Virus record (IMG/VR): IMGVR_UViG_3300042908_000431
Span: 1-21,508 of that record
Strand: one strand, 5' to 3'
DNA length: 21,508 nucleotides
Source: a virus
The translations under genes and the position numbers were made by a program. Shown piece by piece: positions 19,963-21,508 of the stretch (position 1 is the stretch's first letter; each line of letters begins with the position of its first letter). The notes under the pieces are model-generated. The model did not search any database. It had not been told where the DNA came from and saw only the letters and a program-made list of their open reading frames with translations.

Positions 19963-20448
19963 TTAATTTAGTCTTTCGACGGAGATACTTTTAGTGCTAC
20001 CCATACCAATAGCACGAGCGGCACCATAAGACAGGTCAAGGGAGCGACCTCTGACGAAAGGGCCTCTGTCATTAACGACCACATTTACACAACCCTGATG
20101 GCAAACACGCAGGTGCGTACCAAACGGCAGTGTTCGATGGGCTGCGGTGAAGGCGTGAGGGTTGAAAACTGCCCCCGAAGCGGTGTGTTTGGAAAGTCTC
20201 TCTCCGTGGCCGTAGAATGAAGCCACCATGCGGCTCCCTCCATGATCATGAGAGCCCCAACTAGAAGCCCAAGTGTCATTATCATTGCTTTGAACGCTGC
20301 GGCCATGTCTATTTCTTCCTTTGACTGTCTGTTGCTGAGGTTGTGACTGACCGCCAAAGAGACCACCGAAAAAATCGGATAACGGATCGGCAGCGGCCGA
20401 GGTTGTGAGGGTAATGAATACGGCTATAGTAGTAAATGCTTTGTTCAT
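19963..20448 (-). CDS. Exported RlpA-like double-psi beta-barrel protein
   Basis: 161 aa with signal peptide (MNKAFTTIAVFITLTTSAAA|DPL), a Gly/Gln/His-rich linker (about 25-70) and an RlpA-like domain (about 73-161): VASFYGHGERLSKHTASGAV ... HRTLPFGTHLRV ... VVVNDRGPFVRGRSLDLSYG. NDRGPF contains the catalytic-type Asp of RlpA lytic transglycosylases. There is no lipobox and no SPOR domain, so it is a free periplasmic protein; two Cys (C116, C120) could pair. It may cut or loosen peptidoglycan. Likely acquired from a bacterium. GAAAGG stands nine bases before ATG; the tRNA genes lie just upstream. Confidence 0.82.
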   Translation of the reverse strand: MNKAFTTIAVFITLTTSAAADPLSDFFGGLFGGQSQPQQQTVKGRNRHGRSVQSNDNDTWASSWGSHDHGGSRMVASFYGHGERLSKHTASGAVFNPHAFTAAHRTLPFGTHLRVCHQGCVNVVVNDRGPFVRGRSLDLSYGAARAIGMGSTKSISVERLN

Positions 20449-20467
20449 AATATACCTTTCAATGAAT

Positions 20468-20542
20468 TGGATCTCCCGCTAGGATTCGAACCCAGATAGC
20501 CAGAACCAGAATCTAGCGTCCTACCAGTTAGACGACAGGAGA
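20468..20542 (-). tRNA. tRNA-Gln(CTG)
   Basis: Folds as a standard cloverleaf: acceptor TCTCCTG/CGGGAGA, D-stem GTCT/GGAC, anticodon stem CTAGA/TCTGG with loop TTCTGGT (anticodon CTG), T-arm CTGGG-TTCGAAT-CCTAG, discriminator T and an encoded CCA. It reads CAG. Confidence 0.88.
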
Positions 20543-20543
20543 A

Positions 20544-20629
20544 TGGTAGGGGACCCCGGTAACGATCCGGGCCAGCACATAGGCTTGGGTTTTACAGACC
20601 CCTTGGCGTCCTTAGCCAAATAGTCCCCC
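20544..20629 (-). tRNA. tRNA-Tyr(GTA), long variable arm
   Basis: Acceptor GGGGGAC/GTCCCCT with A and encoded CCA, anticodon loop CTGTAAA (anticodon GTA), a long variable arm (AGC..GCT) typical of bacterial tRNA-Tyr, and T-arm CCCGG-ATCGTTA-CCGGG. The T-loop has A54 and T58 in place of T54 and A58. The anticodon stem has four good pairs. One base separates it from tRNA-Gln. U33-G34-U35 makes it a queuosine substrate type. Confidence 0.85.
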
Positions 20630-20633
20630 ATAA

Positions 20634-20707
20634 TGGTTGTCCCTGATGGTATCGATCCATCGTCTATCGCTTATCAAGCGATTGCTCTACCTTTGAGCTA
20701 AGGGACA
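20634..20707 (-). tRNA. tRNA-Ile(GAT)
   Basis: Acceptor TGTCCCT/AGGGACA with A and encoded CCA, D-stem GCTC/GAGC, anticodon stem ATCGC/GCGAT with loop TTGATAA (anticodon GAT), T-arm GATGG-ATCGATA-CCATC with A54 and A60. It starts on the base next to the stop of the 62-aa gene. Confidence 0.9.
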
Positions 20708-20896
20708 TCAACTCTTTAACTTTAGACCGGTCAGTGGAATCTCATAGGACTCCACTGACACAATCTTTGAAACTCCTCTACAAGTAGCAATGAAACTTTC
20801 TGTATCTTCCCAGTTTCTAAAAGAAGTCTGGTATGTATTGCTACCATCTTTGATAAACACTATAAACTGTTTACCTTCTTTTGTCAAGTCAATCAT
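20708..20896 (-). CDS. Small hypothetical protein, 62 aa
   Basis: MIDLTKEGKQFIVFIKDGSN, then a YQTSFRNWEDTESFIATC helix and a VSKIVSVESYEI strand: a small alpha/beta protein of unknown family. The ATG at 20894-20896 lies one base after the phosphatase stop and has GGAG eight bases upstream; a longer frame inside the phosphatase gene was not used. A consensus-like promoter is contained in its coding sequence. Confidence 0.7.
   Translation of the reverse strand: MIDLTKEGKQFIVFIKDGSNTYQTSFRNWEDTESFIATCRGVSKIVSVESYEIPLTGLKLKS
20859..20887 (-). promoter_or_regulatory. Possible internal promoter for the tRNA-Ile/Tyr/Gln cluster
   Basis: TTGACA (20882-20887), 17-base spacer, TATAGT (20859-20864), located within the 62-aa gene. 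A start near 20852 would transcribe the tRNA cluster and the RlpA-like gene. Same hexamers as the promoter at 21393..21421. Confidence 0.6.
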
Positions 20897-20897
20897 A

Positions 20898-21365
20898 TCA
20901 ATACTCCAGACGTTCCTGGTTACACTCGAAAGTGTACCAACCTTCGGCACGGAACGCATCGATGATACGATGACGATCTTCGAAGATGGCACCAACCTTA
21001 TAGTTAGGATGGTGCTGTAGCCAATTCTTGATAATCTTGACCTTTAGAACGTCATCATCTTCACGGTTTCCACCAGGACGCATGTATAGGTCCTGCGTAG
21101 GAAAATTAAACTGAATATGACGATTGAGCCATTCTAGTGATACATCACGGAAACGCTCATCACGACCAGTAACGACAATGAAAGCATCATCAGCACGGTC
21201 AAAAGCCAGAGCATGAAACACATCTAGCACCGCCTGATACGGTTCATCTAAATGCTGCTTGGCAAAGAACTGATCCCAGTCCTTCTTTTCCCCACGCAAA
21301 TGATCCCAACGGTGATGCACATTCGCCATAGTGTTGTCAATATCAAATACCCAAAGTTTATTCAT
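20898..21365 (-). CDS. HAD-family phosphatase, PNKP 3'-phosphatase-like
   Basis: 155 aa. D8-I-D10-N-T (FDIDNT) is the HAD nucleophile motif, VVTGR (64-68) motif II, K108/K110 (DDVLKVKIIK) motif III and FEDR (128-131) motif IV. The arrangement HHRWDHLRGEKKDWDQF ... LYMRPGGNREDDDVLK is that of the T4 polynucleotide kinase phosphatase domain, which removes 3'-phosphates (and 2',3'-cyclic phosphates) from nucleic acids. The kinase domain of T4 Pnkp is absent here, so it is a stand-alone phosphatase; a kinase-like domain is in the 670-aa fusion. The ATG is the end of the dyad arm ATCGGAATG, with AAAGG upstream. Confidence 0.82.
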   Translation of the reverse strand: MNKLWVFDIDNTMANVHHRWDHLRGEKKDWDQFFAKQHLDEPYQAVLDVFHALAFDRADDAFIVVTGRDERFRDVSLEWLNRHIQFNFPTQDLYMRPGGNREDDDVLKVKIIKNWLQHHPNYKVGAIFEDRHRIIDAFRAEGWYTFECNQERLEY

Positions 21366-21417
21366 TCCGATTTCCTTTCAAGATTATGTCATACTATAAC
21401 ACACCGATATCGGAATG
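21363..21417 (-). repeat. 9-bp inverted repeat around the phosphatase promoter
   Basis: CATTCCGAT (21363-21371) and ATCGGAATG (21409-21417), total span 55 bases, enclose the -10 box. One arm includes the phosphatase ATG and the other abuts the -35 box. The outer heptamer pair and span are identical to those at 19570..19624. Confidence 0.7.
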
Positions 21418-21421
21418 TCAA
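21393..21421 (-). promoter_or_regulatory. Sigma-70-type promoter for the phosphatase gene
   Basis: TTGACA (21416-21421), 17-base spacer, TATAGT (21393-21398). It lies just after the tRNA-Thr CCA end. Leader about 20 bases. Confidence 0.82.
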
Positions 21422-21422
21422 A

Positions 21423-21496
21423 TGGTGCCGGTTAACGGAATCGAACCGCTATCAGAGGACTACGAAACCACTGTAATGCCATTATACTAAACCGGC
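21423..21496 (-). tRNA. tRNA-Thr(CGT), tentative anticodon
   Basis: Acceptor GCCGGTT/AACCGGC with A and encoded CCA, D-arm GTATAATGGCATTAC, T-arm AGCGG-TTCGATT-CCGTT. The best anticodon loop is TTCGTAG (anticodon CGT), but the stem GTGGT/TCCTC then has two T-T mismatches. The tRNA is clear; the anticodon is less sure. Confidence 0.75.
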
Positions 21497-21501
21497 GTAA
21501 C

Positions 21502-21508
21502 TGGTGCT
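21502..21508 (-). tRNA. Possible 3' end of another tRNA, cut by the window edge
   Basis: The minus strand reads AGC-A-CCA up to five bases before tRNA-Thr, the form of an acceptor end with encoded CCA. Only seven bases are visible, so this is a guess from context. Confidence 0.3.

Noticed and set aside
20085-20366. 93-aa minus frame inside the RlpA-like gene
   Set aside because: It is an out-of-frame shadow; the signal peptide and NDRGPF barrel are in the other frame.
1-21508. CRISPR array, insertion sequence, integrase or attachment site
   Set aside because: No regularly spaced repeats, transposase, integrase or tRNA-end duplication was seen.

Overview
The window looks like part of the genome of a T4-superfamily myovirus (large tailed phage). 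Every supported gene lies on the minus strand. Genes are packed with ATGA, TAATG or 1-base junctions, and the modules are phage modules: a T4 gp61-type primase, a GH19 lysozyme-like endolysin, virion proteins of types I recall from T4-like cyanophages, a dCMP-type deaminase and phage tRNAs. The host cannot be read directly. Promoters of sigma-70 type (TTGACA-17-TATAAT) show that host polymerase is used for many genes. Several small exported proteins and A54 T-loops in two tRNAs would fit an alphaproteobacterial host, but that is a guess.

Transcription runs from high to low coordinates. Region A (21.5-20.5 kb): a tRNA-Thr, a stand-alone HAD phosphatase of the PNKP type, a 62-aa protein, then tRNA-Ile, tRNA-Tyr and tRNA-Gln packed end to end with encoded CCA. 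Region B (20.4-16.4 kb): exported or envelope-acting proteins (RlpA-like double-psi barrel, Gly/Tyr-rich protein, M15-type peptidase, two small secreted proteins), a 2OG-Fe(II) oxygenase, a SpeD-like AdoMet decarboxylase and a YkuK-type RNase-H-fold protein. Region C (16.3-12.3 kb): a QueG-like iron-sulfur protein, a zinc-ribbon protein, a Dps-like ferritin, a deaminase and a run of small unknown proteins.

Region D (12.3-2.5 kb) looks like late, virion-associated genes: a fibre-like protein, a possible nuclease coupled to a nucleotidyltransferase/ligase-like protein, a 670-aa fusion (nucleotidyltransferase + zinc metalloprotease + P-loop kinase), two low-complexity putative head proteins, an Ig-domain virion protein and further conserved small proteins. 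Two proteins start with peptides resembling the capsid-targeting sequence of T4 internal proteins. That suggests that enzymes are packaged in the head and injected. Region E (2.5-0 kb): endolysin, a tiny ORF, a membrane/coiled-coil lysis candidate, primase, a small protein and the first 15 codons of a probable thyX.

Three regulatory layers are visible. There are at least six sigma-70-like promoters; two of them are embedded in a dyad with identical geometry (CATTCCG-N41-CGGAATG). There are also T4-late-type -10 motifs (TATAAATA or one-mismatch forms) upstream of putative structural genes. Four genes below about 60 codons (56, 43, 39 and 29 aa) were found by reading junctions. The most interesting points are the putative head-packaged ligase/nuclease/kinase set, the triple-domain fusion, a likely frameshift or missing start between two head-type ORFs, and the twin dyad promoters.
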